From contig JAGYIL010000002.1 in assembly GCA_018402545.1 (NCBI GenBank), positions 1 to 64,000 of the forward strand: a stretch of DNA of 64,000 bases, given 5' to 3'. Positions 63,794 through 64,000 of this stretch are shown one piece after another (position 1 is the stretch's first letter; each line of letters opens with the position of its first letter). The position numbers were made by a program, and so were the translations under genes. This stretch comes from Saccharospirillum sp. GTDB lineage: Bacteria > Pseudomonadota > Gammaproteobacteria > Pseudomonadales > Natronospirillaceae. Below the pieces are notes generated by a model. The model searched no databases, was not told the DNA's origin, and saw nothing but the letters and a program-made list of their open reading frames with translations.

Positions 63794-64000
63794 TCAGATC
63801 ACCTTTTTACGGATAACCGACGATAGCTGCTCGAATCCGATGACAACAACCAGCACGACAAGAATGATCGCGCATGCCTTGTCGTACTGAAACAACCGCA
63901 TCGCGGTGGCCAGTTCTACACCGATGCCCCCTGCACCAACAAGACCAAGCGTCACGGCAGAACGTATGGCTTTCTCCACGCTGTACAGACTGGTCGCTGA
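63794..64000 (-). CDS. Phosphonate-type ABC transporter permease (PhnE-like), 3' part only
   Basis: The last 68 codons of a gene whose 5' part lies beyond the window. The frame is open to base 64000, reading SATSLYSVEKAIRSAVTLG. Visible are the conserved end of the EAA region (LGLVGAGGIGVELATAMRLFQYDKACAII) and a last span (AIILVVLVVVIGFEQLS) with a basic tail. This matches the C-terminus of PhnE-type phosphonate or phosphite permeases. Confidence 0.82.
   Translation of the reverse strand, partial: SATSLYSVEKAIRSAVTLGLVGAGGIGVELATAMRLFQYDKACAIILVVLVVVIGFEQLSSVIRKKVI

Noticed and set aside
1-64000. tRNA, rRNA, insertion sequence or prophage genes
   Set aside because: No cloverleaf, rRNA stretch, transposase or phage structural gene was recognisable on either strand.

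Overview
The window looks like the chromosome of a moderately GC-rich gammaproteobacterium, most probably a marine Oceanospirillales-type heterotroph. The evidence for this is the order rplM-rpsI-petABC-sspAB, cmoAB, RF3, SspB, the Aap and Agl transporters and two chemoreceptors. The assignment to order rests on gene content only. I see no rRNA, tRNA, CRISPR array, transposase or phage gene.

Layout. 1-7,070 (mostly minus strand): stringent starvation proteins, cytochrome bc1, ribosomal proteins S9 and L13, a small membrane protein and RF3. 7,200-8,980: cmoAB for tRNA wobble uridine modification. 9,233-21,453: a tightly packed accessory operon. It holds two HlyC-type toxin acyltransferases, a small Gly-rich basic peptide, a perfect stem-loop, a small two-span membrane protein, a type I secretion system (ABC exporter, HlyD, TolC), a JmjC/cupin hydroxylase with an SCP2-like N-terminal domain, a compact M3 metallopeptidase and an M16 lipoprotein metallopeptidase. 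It contains no RTX toxin. I read it as a candidate undescribed system that makes, acylates, perhaps hydroxylates, exports and processes a small peptide.

21,456-31,358: a chemoreceptor, then an alpha-glucoside/sucrose unit (sucrose phosphorylase, Agl binding protein, two permeases, alpha-glucosidase, LacI regulator) with repeated CG-centred operator-like sites and no local ATPase gene. 31,499-35,078: MgtE, RimK and an aspartoacylase-like enzyme. 35,283-44,228: an amino-acid sensing kinase, a sigma-54 activator, a long intergenic region with a good -24/-12 promoter, the Aap transporter operon and an orphan binding protein. 44,225-50,766: an AEC permease, a chemoreceptor, a fused SecDF, and upstream of it a short secreted ORF ending in Arg-Ser-Pro-Pro-Arg-Phe that looks like a translation-arrest sensor. 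50,985-58,528: central carbon genes (xylulokinase, aldolase, Pgk, uridine kinase) and an M32 carboxypeptidase. 58,738-64,000: a periplasmic molybdopterin-fold protein with a hybrid kinase, an ATP-grasp ligase facing a GNAT-C39 fusion, and the end of a PhnE-like permease.

The intergenic regions from 45 to 57 kb carry at least five copies of a palindromic element. Its outer and inner stems vary in sequence but keep their pairing, so it looks like a mobile or RNA-structured repeat family. Other long palindromes lie at 31,379, 35,099 and 47,185.
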